Positions 18,949-27,566 of a stretch of 64,000 bases of DNA are shown here, piece after piece. The DNA lies in assembly GCA_016868755.1 (NCBI GenBank), contig VGFU01000006.1, positions 16,320 to 80,319 of the forward strand, given 5' to 3'. The notes beneath the pieces are model-generated. The model did not search any database. It was not told the origin of the DNA and worked only from the letters and a program-made list of their open reading frames with translations. Within the stretch, counting starts at the first letter, position 1. Every line of letters starts with the position of its first letter. This stretch comes from Bacteroidota bacterium. Lineage in GTDB: Bacteria; Bacteroidota; Bacteroidia; Flavobacteriales; Schleiferiaceae. Both the position numbers and the translations under genes were made by a program.

Positions 18949-20148
18949 CTAGGCAGTTCGGCCCGGGTAGGCAGCTAAACCATGCTCGATTACGTCCATG
19001 GCGCGCTCGAGGTCGCTTTGCTTCAGCACATAAGCGAGGCGCACTTGGCACTTGCCCAGCGACCGCTCTGCATAAAAACCGGCTGCGGGCGCCATCATCA
19101 CGGTTTCGCCTTGGTGGGCGAAATCTTCGAGCATCCACCGGCAAAAAGTTTCGGCGTCGTCGACCGGAAGTTGGGCTACTGCATAAAAAGCACCGCGTGG
19201 GGTAGGGCAAAACACCCCCGGAATTGCGTTGAGGCGCGAAACCAGCGTGTCGCGGCGTGCGCGGTACTCGGCATTCACCGACTCAAAGTAGCTCGCGGGC
19301 GTAGACAAGGCCGCTTCGGCTGCAATCTGCTCGTAGGTCGGCGGAGAAAGCCGCGCTTGCGCAAACTTTAGGGCTGTGGCCATGAGCTCGGCGTTCTTGC
19401 TAACCATGCAGCCGATGCGGGCGCCGCACATGCTGTAGCGCTTCGAAACGCTGTCAATAAGCACAGCGTGCTGTTCGAGTCCGGCAAGCGAAAGCACAGA
19501 AATCGCTTCGGCTCCGTCGTACACAAACTCGCGGTATACTTCGTCGGCAATTACGAACAAATCGTGCTTGAGGGCCATGTCGCGCAGCGCTTCAAGCTCG
19601 TCGCGGCGGTAGACATACCCAGTCGGATTCCCAGGATTGCACACCAAAACGGCCTTGGTCCGCGGCGTGATCACGGCCTCTAGGGCCGAAATAGCAGGTA
19701 GGGCAAAGCCCGACTCGATGCTGCTGGGCACCGACACCACCCTGGCCCCGAGGGCTTGGGCAAAACCAAAGTAGTTGGCGTAGTAGGGTTCGGGAATGAT
19801 GACCTCGTCGCCTGGATCAAGCATGCTGCCCATCGCGAACGAAAGGGCTTCAGAACCACCAGTGGTCACGATCACGTCGCTGGCCTTCACGTCGAGTCCA
19901 AGGTTCTGGTAGTAACCCGCTAAACCGTTTCGGTAGCTGGCGAAGCCCGGCGAAGGGCTGTACTCCAAGACGCGAAGATCGCTGCGCTTGACGGCGTCGA
20001 GGGCGGCTGACGGACTCTCAATGTCGGGTTGCCCGATGTTGAGGTAGAAAATTTTGGTTCCGCGCTGTACTGCGGCGTCGGCGAGGGGAGCCAGCTTACG
20101 AATCGGCGATTCAGGCATTTGCTGCCCGCGAGAAGAAATCTTCGGCAT
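18949..20148 (-). CDS. PLP-dependent aminotransferase, class I (AspC-like)
   Basis: 399 residues. Fold-type I aminotransferase with the N-terminal LNIGQPDIESP, the cofactor-binding TTGGSEALSFAMG, NPGNPTGYVYRRDEL, the PLP aspartate in VIADEVYREF and the Schiff-base lysine in DSVSKRYSMCGARIG. Aspartate- or aromatic-type substrates are likely; the exact one cannot be assigned. The ATG at 20148 is preferred over an upstream reading. Likely co-transcribed with murB (3-base gap). Confidence 0.9.
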   Translation of the reverse strand: MPKISSRGQQMPESPIRKLAPLADAAVQRGTKIFYLNIGQPDIESPSAALDAVKRSDLRVLEYSPSPGFASYRNGLAGYYQNLGLDVKASDVIVTTGGSEALSFAMGSMLDPGDEVIIPEPYYANYFGFAQALGARVVSVPSSIESGFALPAISALEAVITPRTKAVLVCNPGNPTGYVYRRDELEALRDMALKHDLFVIADEVYREFVYDGAEAISVLSLAGLEQHAVLIDSVSKRYSMCGARIGCMVSKNAELMATALKFAQARLSPPTYEQIAAEAALSTPASYFESVNAEYRARRDTLVSRLNAIPGVFCPTPRGAFYAVAQLPVDDAETFCRWMLEDFAHQGETVMMAPAAGFYAERSLGKCQVRLAYVLKQSDLERAMDVIEHGLAAYPGRTA

Positions 20149-20165
20149 AATGGAGGCAAAGGTCA

Positions 20166-20197
20166 CAAAAAAAACCCGCAGCGGCGGGCTGCGGGTT
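20166..20197 (-). terminator. Intrinsic terminator of the DUF1573 gene
   Basis: Ten-pair stem (arms 20188-20197 and 20173-20182, core CCCGCAGC) with a five-base loop, followed leftward by an eight-base T run. Lies 24 bases past the stop of the leftward DUF1573 gene and just upstream of the aminotransferase gene. Confidence 0.8.
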
Positions 20198-20220
20198 GAA
20201 AACTTTAGCGGAACGTGGGC

Positions 20221-20655
20221 TTACTTGCTCACCTTGGAACCGCCCGTCGTGTTGACCGGGGTAGTGGGCTGAGCCGGCGCGTCTTCGACGTTGCCTTTGA
20301 TCGTCAAAACCTTGGTGGGGGTGGCCGCATTGCTGGTCACCGTTACCGTCTTTTGAAAGCCGCCCACGCGCTGCGTGTCGTACTTAACCTTGATCGAGGC
20401 TTTTTCGCCCGGAGAAATTGGAGTTTTGGGCCAAACGGGCACCGTGCACCCGCACGATCCGACGCAGTTGGTGATGATCAACGGCTCTTTACCGGTGTTT
20501 TTGAAAACGAACTCGCGCTCTCCGTTGGCGGCCTTCTTAATCGTACCGTAGTCAATCGTTTCTTGACTGAACGTGATTTGAGGGGCGTTGGCGTCTTGAC
20601 CGAAGGCAAACGTGCTGGCCAGAACGACGGCGGCGGCGGTGAAAAAGTGCTTCAT
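20221..20655 (-). CDS. DUF1573 secreted protein
   Basis: 144 residues with a signal peptide (to about residue 19, AFGQ). The rest is a single Ig-like beta-sandwich domain of the DUF1573 family: DYGTIKKAANGEREFVFKNTG, TNCVGSCGCTVP with the conserved Cys pair, SPGEKASIKVKYD and a late TVTSNAATPTKVLTIKG. Such domains are common periplasmic or surface modules in Bacteroidota; their function is unknown. The frame runs open far upstream through valS, but the ATG at 20655 gives the signal peptide and follows a full promoter. The low-complexity tail is Pro/Thr-rich. Confidence 0.88.
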   Translation of the reverse strand: MKHFFTAAAVVLASTFAFGQDANAPQITFSQETIDYGTIKKAANGEREFVFKNTGKEPLIITNCVGSCGCTVPVWPKTPISPGEKASIKVKYDTQRVGGFQKTVTVTSNAATPTKVLTIKGNVEDAPAQPTTPVNTTGGSKVSK

Positions 20656-20695
20656 TTTGGATTTAATTTTTTGGTGTTGACGAATCAAGCAGGGG

Positions 20696-20727
20696 CAAAT
20701 GTAACCGATGCAGCCGAACGAACGCAA
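20696..20727 (-). promoter_or_regulatory. Full promoter of the DUF1573 gene
   Basis: Minus-strand TTTG (20724-20727) and TACATTTG (20696-20703) separated by 20 bases, the best two-part match to the Bacteroidota -33/-7 consensus in the window. Leader of about 35 bases. Confidence 0.65.
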
Positions 20728-20744
20728 AAAAAATGCCACAAGGT

Positions 20745-20752
20745 TACCTTTG
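20745..20752 (+). promoter_or_regulatory. -7 box of valS (TACCTTTG)
   Basis: Consensus box ending 8 bases before the valS ATG and overlapping the upstream side of the divergent DUF1573 promoter. Confidence 0.55.
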
Positions 20753-20760
20753 AGGTCCCT

Positions 20761-23376
20761 ATGGAAATTCCTTCGCAGTACGCTCCGCGCCAGGTTGAAC
20801 AACGCTGGTACCAAACATGGCTTAAGCACAGGGCTTTTGCTTCGACACCTGACCACCGTCCGGCCTACACGATTGTGATTCCACCGCCGAACGTTACGGG
20901 GGTGCTGCACATGGGCCACATGCTCAACAACACCATTCAGGACGTGCTGGTCCGCCGGGCCCGCATGCGCGGATTCAATGCCTGCTGGGTTCCGGGAACG
21001 GACCATGCGTCGATCGCCACCGAGGCCAAGGTGGTGCAAAAGCTCCGCGCCGAAGGCATTAAAAAGTCGGACCTCAGCCGCGACGCCTTTTTGGAGCACG
21101 CTTGGGAGTGGACGCACAAGCACGGCGGAATCATTCTCGAGCAGCTCAAAGAGCTTGGCGCCAGCTGCGATTGGGACCGCAACGCCTTCACTATGGACGA
21201 AGTGCGCAGCGACAGCGTCTACCACGTCTTTGCAGACCTTCACGCCAAGGGCTACATCTACCGCGGACTCCGCATGGTTCACTGGGACCCCGAGGCGAAA
21301 ACCTCGCTTTCCGACGAAGAGGTCATCCACAAGGACATCAATGCGACCCTGTACTACGTGAAGTACGAGGTGGTCGAACAGCCCGGAACGTTTTTAACCG
21401 TCGCCACCTCTCGCCCTGAAACCATCATGGGCGACGTGGCCGTGGCCATTAACCCCAAGGATGCGCGCTACACCGAGCTGCACGGAAAGCACGTTCGGGT
21501 TCCGGTGGGCGGACGCGAGGTGCCCATCATCCTCGACGACTACGTCACCACGGAATTTGGAACCGGCTGCCTCAAAGTGACGCCGGCCCACGACTGGAAC
21601 GACTACGCGATCGGCCAAAAGCACGGCCTCGAGGTGCTCGACGTGCTCAACGAAGACGGAACCCTCAGCGCCCACGGCCTCGAATACGCGGGTATGGAGC
21701 GCTTTGCCGCCCGCAAGAAGGTCGCCGAAGACCTTAAAGCCAGCGGATTCTTGGCCAAAACCGAAGAATACGCCTCTACAGTGGGAACCAGCGAGCGCAC
21801 CGGCGCGGTGGTAGAACCCCGCCTTTCGCTGCAGTGGTGGGTGCGCATGCCCGAGCTGGCCAAGCCCGCGCTCGATGCGGTGATGACCGACGAGATTCAG
21901 CTCATCCCCGAGAAGTTCAAGAACACCTACCGCCACTGGATGGAGAACGTGAAGGACTGGTGCATTTCGCGCCAGCTCTGGTGGGGACACCGCATTCCGG
22001 CCTACTTCTACGGTCCCGGGGAGCACGATTATGTGGTTGCCTTGAGCGCCGAAGAGGCGCTCGAGAAGGCCCGCGCGGCCGCAGGGCGCGCGGATTTGAC
22101 CGCCGCCGACCTTCAGCAAGACCCCGACTGCCTTGATACCTGGTTTTCTAGCTGGCTCTGGCCGCTGAGCGTCTTCGACGGCATCCGTAACCCCGAAAAC
22201 CCAGAAATTCAGTACTACTACCCAACCCAGGACCTGGTCACGGCCCCCGAAATCCTCTTCTTTTGGGTGGCCCGCATGGCTATGGCCGGCTACGAGTACG
22301 CCGGCAAACGTCCGTTCGAACGCGTCTACCTCACCGGCATCGTGCGCGACAAACTCGGGCGCAAAATGTCCAAGTCCCTGGGAAATTCGCCCGACCCCAT
22401 CGGCCTCATGGAAACCTACGGGGCCGACGGCGTGCGCATGGGCATGCTCTTTACCTCTCCGGCGGGCAACGACCTCCCGTTTGACGAATCGCTGTGCGAG
22501 CAGGGCCGCAACTTCACCAACAAGGTTTGGAACGCCCTCCGCCTGGTCAAAGGCTGGAACGTGTCCGACGACGCCCCCGCCGACGAAGCCGCAGAATGGG
22601 CCGTAGCCTGGTTCCGCAGCCTGCTCGACGCCGAGCTGGCCGAGCTGCAGCGCGACTTTGACCGCTACGCCCTATCGGAGGCTTTAATGCGCCTCTACAA
22701 GCTCACCTGGAACAGCTTCTGCGCCTGGTACCTCGAGCTCGTGAAGCCCGCCTACGGCCAACCGATCTCGCCCCGCATCTACCAAGCGACCGTCGGGTAC
22801 TTCGAAACGCTCATGACGGCCCTGCATCCCTTCATGCCCTTCCTCACCGAAGAGGTTTGGCACCTGCTGTCGGAGCGCTTGGAGTCCGACTTCCTCGACT
22901 TTGCCGCGTATCCAACTTCGGGCGGAACCGCCCACGACCCCTCCACCTTCGCCATCATGGAGGAGCACGTGGTCGCCCTGCGCACCTTTAGGGCCGAGAA
23001 AAACATCGCCTTCAAGTCGCCCCTCACCGCCGACGCGGCCACCAAGCCTTCAGCGTGGTCCGCCATTGCCAAACTCACCAACACCCAGTGGGGTGATGCC
23101 CAGGGCGGACTCCCGCTGCGCGCCGGCACCGCCGAGCTGCGCGTGCTCGTAGCCGCTGACGACATCGACGTCAAAGCCGAAATCACCAAGGCCCAAAAGG
23201 AAATCGAGTACTACAGCGGCTTTAAGCGAAGCGTGGAGGCCAAGCTGTCCAACGAAAAATTCGTGAGTGGAGCGCCCGCTTCGGTCGTCGACGCCGAGCG
23301 CAAAAAACTCGCCGACGCCGAGGCTAAAATTGAAATCGCGCAGAAGCTGATTAGCCAACTGGCAGCTAGCAACTAG
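20761..23376 (+). CDS. valS: ValS, valyl-tRNA synthetase
   Basis: 871 residues, normal for ValS. Class Ia synthetase charging tRNA-Val. HIGH-type motif in PPPNVTGVLHMGHML (about residue 43), the CP1 editing domain (about 190-330), WWGHRIPAYF, KMSKSLGN (about residue 540), an anticodon-binding region and a C-terminal coiled coil (about residues 800-871, ITKAQKEIEYYSGFKRSVEAKL). The upstream open frame is the antisense of DUF1573 and is not part of the gene; the ATG at 20761 follows a promoter box. The last codons and stop lie in a heptad-repeat element shared with convergent rlmB. Confidence 0.97.
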   Translation: MEIPSQYAPRQVEQRWYQTWLKHRAFASTPDHRPAYTIVIPPPNVTGVLHMGHMLNNTIQDVLVRRARMRGFNACWVPGTDHASIATEAKVVQKLRAEGIKKSDLSRDAFLEHAWEWTHKHGGIILEQLKELGASCDWDRNAFTMDEVRSDSVYHVFADLHAKGYIYRGLRMVHWDPEAKTSLSDEEVIHKDINATLYYVKYEVVEQPGTFLTVATSRPETIMGDVAVAINPKDARYTELHGKHVRVPVGGREVPIILDDYVTTEFGTGCLKVTPAHDWNDYAIGQKHGLEVLDVLNEDGTLSAHGLEYAGMERFAARKKVAEDLKASGFLAKTEEYASTVGTSERTGAVVEPRLSLQWWVRMPELAKPALDAVMTDEIQLIPEKFKNTYRHWMENVKDWCISRQLWWGHRIPAYFYGPGEHDYVVALSAEEALEKARAAAGRADLTAADLQQDPDCLDTWFSSWLWPLSVFDGIRNPENPEIQYYYPTQDLVTAPEILFFWVARMAMAGYEYAGKRPFERVYLTGIVRDKLGRKMSKSLGNSPDPIGLMETYGADGVRMGMLFTSPAGNDLPFDESLCEQGRNFTNKVWNALRLVKGWNVSDDAPADEAAEWAVAWFRSLLDAELAELQRDFDRYALSEALMRLYKLTWNSFCAWYLELVKPAYGQPISPRIYQATVGYFETLMTALHPFMPFLTEEVWHLLSERLESDFLDFAAYPTSGGTAHDPSTFAIMEEHVVALRTFRAEKNIAFKSPLTADAATKPSAWSAIAKLTNTQWGDAQGGLPLRAGTAELRVLVAADDIDVKAEITKAQKEIEYYSGFKRSVEAKLSNEKFVSGAPASVVDAERKKLADAEAKIEIAQKLISQLAASN

Positions 23377-23384
23377 CTGCTAGC
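23364..23384. repeat. Heptad intergenic repeat, site 1 (three units)
   Basis: Units AGCTAGC, AACTAGC and TGCTAGC in perfect 7-base phase. The valS stop TAG (23374-23376) and the rlmB stop (23380-23382 on the minus strand) both come from the CTAG cores, with 3 bases between them. Confidence 0.65.
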
Positions 23385-24123
23385 CCCTCCGCTGCATCGA
23401 CGCCTCATACAGCGCAATACCGGCGGCCACCGACACGTTGAGTGAGGCGGTTTCGCCGCTGGTTGGAATTTTCGCGGTGGCGTTGCAGGCCTTCCAGAGG
23501 GCAGGGGAGATTCCGTCTTCTTCAGAACCCATTATGAGGGCGGCAGGTCCGCGCAGATCGCAATCGGCGAGGGTTCCGGTACCTTTTTCAGAAATGCCTA
23601 CGATTTGGCAGCCGCTCATTTCGAGCGAGGTCAGTGCGATGGGCAGGGATCGCACACGGCAAATGGGCATGCGCAAAAGGGCGCCGGCCGAGGACTTCAC
23701 CGCGTCGGCGTTCATGGGGGCGCTGCCTTCAGAAAGCACAATTGTGTGGGCGCCAAAACTCTCGCAGGAGCGGGCGATGGCCCCGACATTCCGCACGTCG
23801 GTGACGCGGTCGAGAATCACAACGAGGGGGGCAACTCCGCGCTCAGCAAGCCCGGCCATAACCTCAGAAAGGTCGGCGTAGGCCACGCTCGAGGCCCAAC
23901 TCACCACGCCTTGGTGGTTGGCGCGGGTGAAGCGCTGCATGCGCTCAGCTGGAACGAACTTGACAAAAATCCCCTTTTTGCGGGCCTTGGCGGCGATCGC
24001 CATCAGTGCGGGGTTGCGCGATTCCTGCGAAATGAAGACGCGGTCGAGCACCACCTCAGACTCGAGGGCCTCTTCGATGGGGCGAATGCCATAAATAAGT
24101 TGGTCGTTCAGTTGCTCGCTCAT
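23380..24123 (-). CDS. rlmB: RlmB-like 23S rRNA 2'-O-methyltransferase
   Basis: 247 residues. SpoU/TrmH-family enzyme; in E. coli RlmB methylates G2251 of 23S rRNA. The N-terminal L30e-like region (LIYGIRPIEEALES ... FTRANHQGVVSW) is typical of RlmB, followed by the knot domain with DRVTDVRNVGAIARSCESFGA, MGSEEDGISP and SLNVSVAAGIALYEA. The start overlaps the rmuC stop (ATGA). Last gene of ung-rmuC-rlmB. Confidence 0.92.
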   Translation of the reverse strand: MSEQLNDQLIYGIRPIEEALESEVVLDRVFISQESRNPALMAIAAKARKKGIFVKFVPAERMQRFTRANHQGVVSWASSVAYADLSEVMAGLAERGVAPLVVILDRVTDVRNVGAIARSCESFGAHTIVLSEGSAPMNADAVKSSAGALLRMPICRVRSLPIALTSLEMSGCQIVGISEKGTGTLADCDLRGPAALIMGSEEDGISPALWKACNATAKIPTSGETASLNVSVAAGIALYEASMQRRG

Positions 24124-25451
24124 GCGGATTCGTCGTTTTCGTCTTCTTCGGACTCGCCTTGAAGGGCGCGGTCAACGAGCGAAGGGTTGGTGGATTTGCT
24201 ATTTTTCAGGCCCAGTTGGCGAAGCTGTTCGGCGCGCCGCACCAAGTTGCCCTTGCCTTGGCTGAGCTGCTTCATCGCGTTTTCGTACGTGTTGGTGGTC
24301 GTCTTCATTTGGTTGCCCACCTTGATCATTTCTTCTGAAAATCCCACAAACTTGTCGTACAAGTCTGAGGCTTGGCGAATGATCTCGCCCACGTTTCGGT
24401 TCTGGCGTTCCTGGCGCCACAGCGTGCCCACTGTGCGCAACGTAGTCCACAGCGTGGTGGTGCTGACCAGCGCAATGTTGCGGTCAAACGCCTCTTGGTA
24501 CAGCTCGGGCTGGGCCTGAAGGGCCGTGCTGAACGCGCCCTCGATGGGCACAAAGAGCAGCACAAAGTCCAGCGATACGTCGTACAGGTTTTGGTAGTTC
24601 TTCTCAGACAGTCCGCGAATGTGGGCGCGGAGCGACGCAATGTGCTCCTTCATCGCGATCGCCTGGTCCTCAGGCGTTTCGGCGTTCACGAAGCGCTCGT
24701 AGGCCACCAAGCTCACCTTAGAATCAATCACGAGGTGCTTGCCTTCGGGCAGGTTGAGCACTACGTCGGGCTGCAGCCTTCGGCCGTCTGAATCGGTGGT
24801 CGACGCCTGCACGCTGTATTCGAGGTCGCGGGTGAGACCGCTGCGTTCGAGCAGCTTCTCGAGCACCATTTCGCCCCAATTACCTTGGGCCTTGCTGTCG
24901 CTGCGCAGCGCCTTGGTCAGCGCGTTGGCCTCGTTGCGGAGTTTTTCGGATTGCTCCATCAGGTTGCGCACTTCGGCTTTGAGTTCGCTGCGTTCCTGCA
25001 CGCCCTGATGGTGCGTTTTCTCTACACGTTCGCCAAACTGCTCGAGCTTGGCGCGGAACGGAGCCAGCAAAACGTCGAGCTCAGCCTTGTTGCCTTGCTT
25101 GAGCTGTTCCTGAAGCATGCGCGACTGCTGTCCTAGGGCCTCTTGGGCCACAACCTTGAATTCATTTTTGAGCTGCTCGCGTTGGGCCTCAACCTCACTT
25201 CGCGCGGAATCGGAAGCGGCTAAGCGTTCCTGGGCTCGGGCGAGCGCCATATCGGTTTCGCGCTGGGCGTTTTGGGCGGCCACGAGGGCGGACTCCAACT
25301 CGCGCACCCGCTGATTGGCGGCTTCATAAAGTCCTTGAATTCGAGCAAGTTCACCCGAATCAGAACCGACGCTTGCACCGCGGCGCACCTGAAGCAAAAT
25401 CAGCCCCGCCAAGAGCACCACCGTAAGGACTAAAAGACCGATCGTAATCAC
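24120..25451 (-). CDS. rmuC: RmuC, DNA recombination protein
   Basis: 443 residues. One N-terminal membrane segment (about 3-22), a long coiled coil (about 35-200) and the RmuC nuclease-like domain (about 205-390: AQGNWGEMVLEKLLERSGL, QPDVVLNLPEGKHLVIDSKVSL, VLLFVPIEGAF). In E. coli rmuC limits recombination at inverted repeats; the biochemistry is poorly defined. The C-terminal tail is acidic. Start GTG at 25451 overlaps the ung stop by 4 bases. Confidence 0.94.
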   Translation of the reverse strand: MITIGLLVLTVVLLAGLILLQVRRGASVGSDSGELARIQGLYEAANQRVRELESALVAAQNAQRETDMALARAQERLAASDSARSEVEAQREQLKNEFKVVAQEALGQQSRMLQEQLKQGNKAELDVLLAPFRAKLEQFGERVEKTHHQGVQERSELKAEVRNLMEQSEKLRNEANALTKALRSDSKAQGNWGEMVLEKLLERSGLTRDLEYSVQASTTDSDGRRLQPDVVLNLPEGKHLVIDSKVSLVAYERFVNAETPEDQAIAMKEHIASLRAHIRGLSEKNYQNLYDVSLDFVLLFVPIEGAFSTALQAQPELYQEAFDRNIALVSTTTLWTTLRTVGTLWRQERQNRNVGEIIRQASDLYDKFVGFSEEMIKVGNQMKTTTNTYENAMKQLSQGKGNLVRRAEQLRQLGLKNSKSTNPSLVDRALQGESEEDENDESA

Positions 25452-26143
25452 CCCTCAAAGGTAGATTGGTCGGTCGTCCATTTCGGACTCGCGACCCCGT
25501 GAGTTTTGAACCATTCCGCCGTCGTAGAAAACGGTTTGCTCCCCCAAAAGCCGCGGTAGGCGCCTAGGGGAGAAGGGTGGGCCGACCGAATCACGAGGTG
25601 GTTTGTATTAGACAACTGGCGTCCGCGCTGCTGGGCATGTGCGCCCCAAAGCCAAAACGCGATGGGCCTATTCTGGGCGTTTAGGTAGGTCAAAATTGCC
25701 GAAATAAGCGGGTCCCAGCGACCGTCGGCATGGCTCCCTGGGGCCCCGGCGCGCACCGTCAGGCTGGTATTCAACAAGAGTACGCCCTGCTTAGCCCATG
25801 CCGTTAAGTCACCCTGCGCGGGCGGCGTGGCGCCTAAATCCGCCGTTAGCTCCTTAAAAATGTTGCGCAGCGAGGGAGGAAGGGGCTGACCCTCTGGCAC
25901 CGAAAAGGCCAATCCGTCGGCCTGGCCGGGCCCGTGGTAGGGGTCTTGGCCCAAAATCACCACCTTCACCTCGTCGGGAGGGCATGACTCCAGGGCCCGC
26001 CATACATAGCTCGCGGGGGGAAACGTGGTCCCCGATTGGTAGGACGCGCGCAAAACCGGAAGCACCGCGTCCACGGCGAGGGGCCCGCCCCACGGGGTTA
26101 GCGCCGAGTGCCATGCTGCGGGAAAAAGGGGGATGTCGTGCAC
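25448..26143 (-). CDS. ung: Ung, uracil-DNA glycosylase family 1
   Basis: 231 residues. Removes uracil from DNA. The water-activating motif GQDPYHGPGQADGLAFS (catalytic Asp) and the DNA-intercalation motif HPSPLGAYRGFWG are intact, as is LLLNTSLTVRAGAPGSH. The start is GTG at 26143; no ATG precedes the conserved region. A one-mismatch -7 box (26147-26154) lies right before it. First gene of the ung-rmuC-rlmB operon. Confidence 0.95.
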   Translation of the reverse strand: MHDIPLFPAAWHSALTPWGGPLAVDAVLPVLRASYQSGTTFPPASYVWRALESCPPDEVKVVILGQDPYHGPGQADGLAFSVPEGQPLPPSLRNIFKELTADLGATPPAQGDLTAWAKQGVLLLNTSLTVRAGAPGSHADGRWDPLISAILTYLNAQNRPIAFWLWGAHAQQRGRQLSNTNHLVIRSAHPSPLGAYRGFWGSKPFSTTAEWFKTHGVASPKWTTDQSTFEG

Positions 26144-26156
26144 ACTGCAAACTTCG

Positions 26157-26164
26157 TATTTTTG
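26157..26164 (+). promoter_or_regulatory. -7 box of the small lipoprotein gene (TATTTTTG)
   Basis: Plus-strand consensus box ending 5 bases before the ATG at 26170. It is back to back with the presumed ung promoter, so the two probably compete. Confidence 0.55.
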
Positions 26165-26169
26165 TGGCT

Positions 26170-26307
26170 ATGCGTGCGCTAAAAACCTTCATCGCGGCCC
26201 TCATTTTAGGAGCCGCCCTCACGGCAACCTCTTCGTGCAAATCGGCCGACACGTGCCCATCGTTCATCGGCGCTGCGCCGACGGCCGACGCCACGGCTCG
26301 GGTATGA
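26170..26307 (+). CDS. Small lipoprotein upstream of ytxJ
   Basis: 45 residues: a signal peptide (ALKTFIAALILGAALTA), a lipobox ending at Cys23 (TSSC), then about 20 residues with one further cysteine. Too short to hold a folded domain; tiny lipoproteins of this kind are common in Flavobacteriia and have no known function. Its TGA overlaps the ATG of the bacilliredoxin gene, so the two are translationally coupled. The ATG at 26170 follows a perfect -7 box by 5 bases, which supports the gene being real. Confidence 0.7.
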   Translation: MRALKTFIAALILGAALTATSSCKSADTCPSFIGAAPTADATARV

Positions 26308-26627
26308 GGTTCGTTTCGGTCGCCAGCCTCGACGACCTTCGCCACCTTGAACGGTTTCGAGGCGGAGTCCTCGTGCTCAAGCACAGTCCGCGCTGCAGCA
26401 TTTCGCAGGCGGCGCACCACCGCGTGCAAAAGTGGATGGAATCCCAGTCCGCAGGCCAAGTTGGCTTGATTAATGTGCTCACCGAACGCGAACTCAGCCG
26501 CCAGCTAGCCGCCGAATGGAGTGTCGAGCACGAGAGTCCGCAAGTGCTGTGGCAAAATGCCGACGGAAGTGTGCACCACACTAGCCATTTTGGAATTACC
26601 GCTGAATGGCTCAATTCCCTGAACTGA
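26304..26627 (+). CDS. ytxJ: YtxJ-type monothiol bacilliredoxin (DUF2847)
   Basis: 107 residues with a thioredoxin-like fold. The active-site motif is KHSPRCSISQAA with a single cysteine, as in YtxJ/BrxC proteins that remove bacillithiol from mixed disulfides, and VLTERELSRQLAAEWSVEHESPQVL matches the family core. It suggests a bacillithiol-type redox buffer in this organism, as reported for several Bacteroidota, but no biosynthesis gene is in the window. Start at 26304, overlapping the lipoprotein stop; a longer upstream frame would read through the promoter. Confidence 0.85.
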   Translation: MRFVSVASLDDLRHLERFRGGVLVLKHSPRCSISQAAHHRVQKWMESQSAGQVGLINVLTERELSRQLAAEWSVEHESPQVLWQNADGSVHHTSHFGITAEWLNSLN

Positions 26628-26656
26628 ACGCCACCTTGCTGCGTTAACAATCAACC

Positions 26657-27526
26657 ATGGAACCCACCAATACAAATTCGACACCGGTTCGCAAGCCCAA
26701 CTGGCTGCGGGTCAAGCTCCCAACTGGGGAGAACTACCGCGCAGTGCGCAATGTGGTCGATCAGTACAAGCTCCACACGATTTGCGAGTCGGGACGCTGT
26801 CCCAATATGGGCGAATGCTGGGGCGAAGGCACCGCAACGTTCATGATCTTGGGCAACATTTGCACGCGGTCCTGCGGGTTTTGCAACGTGGCCACTGGCC
26901 GCCCGCTGCCGGTTGACTGGGACGAGCCCGACCGCGTGGCGCGCTCCATTCAGCGCATGAAAATCAAGCACGCGGTGCTGACGAGCGTAGACCGCGACGA
27001 CCTTCCCGACGGCGGTTCGATCATTTGGGGCGAGACGGTGCGCGCGGTGCGTCGCCTGTCGCCCGGAACAACGATGGAGACGTTGATTCCCGACTTCCGT
27101 GGAATCACCGACCAAATTGACCGCATCGTCGAGGCCGCGCCTGAAGTGGTCAGCCACAACATGGAGACCGTCCGTCGCCTTACGCGGCAGGTGCGCATTC
27201 AAGCCCAGTACGACCGTTCGCTCGAAGTTTTGCGCTACCTCAAGGCGAGCGGCGTGAACCGCACCAAAACGGGCATCATGCTGGGGTTGGGTGAGACCGA
27301 AGACGAACTCTACCAAGCCTTGGATGATGTGCGTTCCGTAGGCGTAGATGTCGTTACGCTCGGTCAGTACTTGCAGCCCTCTCCGCGCCACTTGCCGGTG
27401 CAGCGCTTCGTGGAACCCGAGGAGTTTGAGCGCCTTGGTGCCTATGCCCGCACCCTTGGATTTCGCCACGTTGAGAGCAGTCCGCTCGTTCGATCGTCGT
27501 ACCATGCAGAAAGGCATGTGCACTAA
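26657..27526 (+). CDS. lipA: LipA, lipoyl synthase
   Basis: 289 residues. Radical SAM enzyme inserting two sulfurs into the octanoyl chain on E2/GcvH proteins. Two iron-sulfur clusters are evident: the auxiliary CESGRCPNMGEC and the radical SAM CTRSCGFC. DFRG and the C-terminal LVRSSYHA are family signatures. Preceded by the ytxJ gene at 29 bases; the ATG at 26657 is the natural start. Confidence 0.96.
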   Translation: MEPTNTNSTPVRKPNWLRVKLPTGENYRAVRNVVDQYKLHTICESGRCPNMGECWGEGTATFMILGNICTRSCGFCNVATGRPLPVDWDEPDRVARSIQRMKIKHAVLTSVDRDDLPDGGSIIWGETVRAVRRLSPGTTMETLIPDFRGITDQIDRIVEAAPEVVSHNMETVRRLTRQVRIQAQYDRSLEVLRYLKASGVNRTKTGIMLGLGETEDELYQALDDVRSVGVDVVTLGQYLQPSPRHLPVQRFVEPEEFERLGAYARTLGFRHVESSPLVRSSYHAERHVH

Positions 27527-27566
27527 GCCTTCTTTACCTTATTTTTAGCCAATTGTTACGAAACGT

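Noticed and set aside
20215..20760. Upstream extension of valS reading through the DUF1573 gene.
   Set aside because: The family N-terminus begins at 20761, right after a promoter box; the extension is the antisense of DUF1573.
20656..21330. N-terminal extension of the DUF1573 frame through valS.
   Set aside because: It is antisense to ValS; the signal peptide and a full -33/-7 promoter place the start at 20655.
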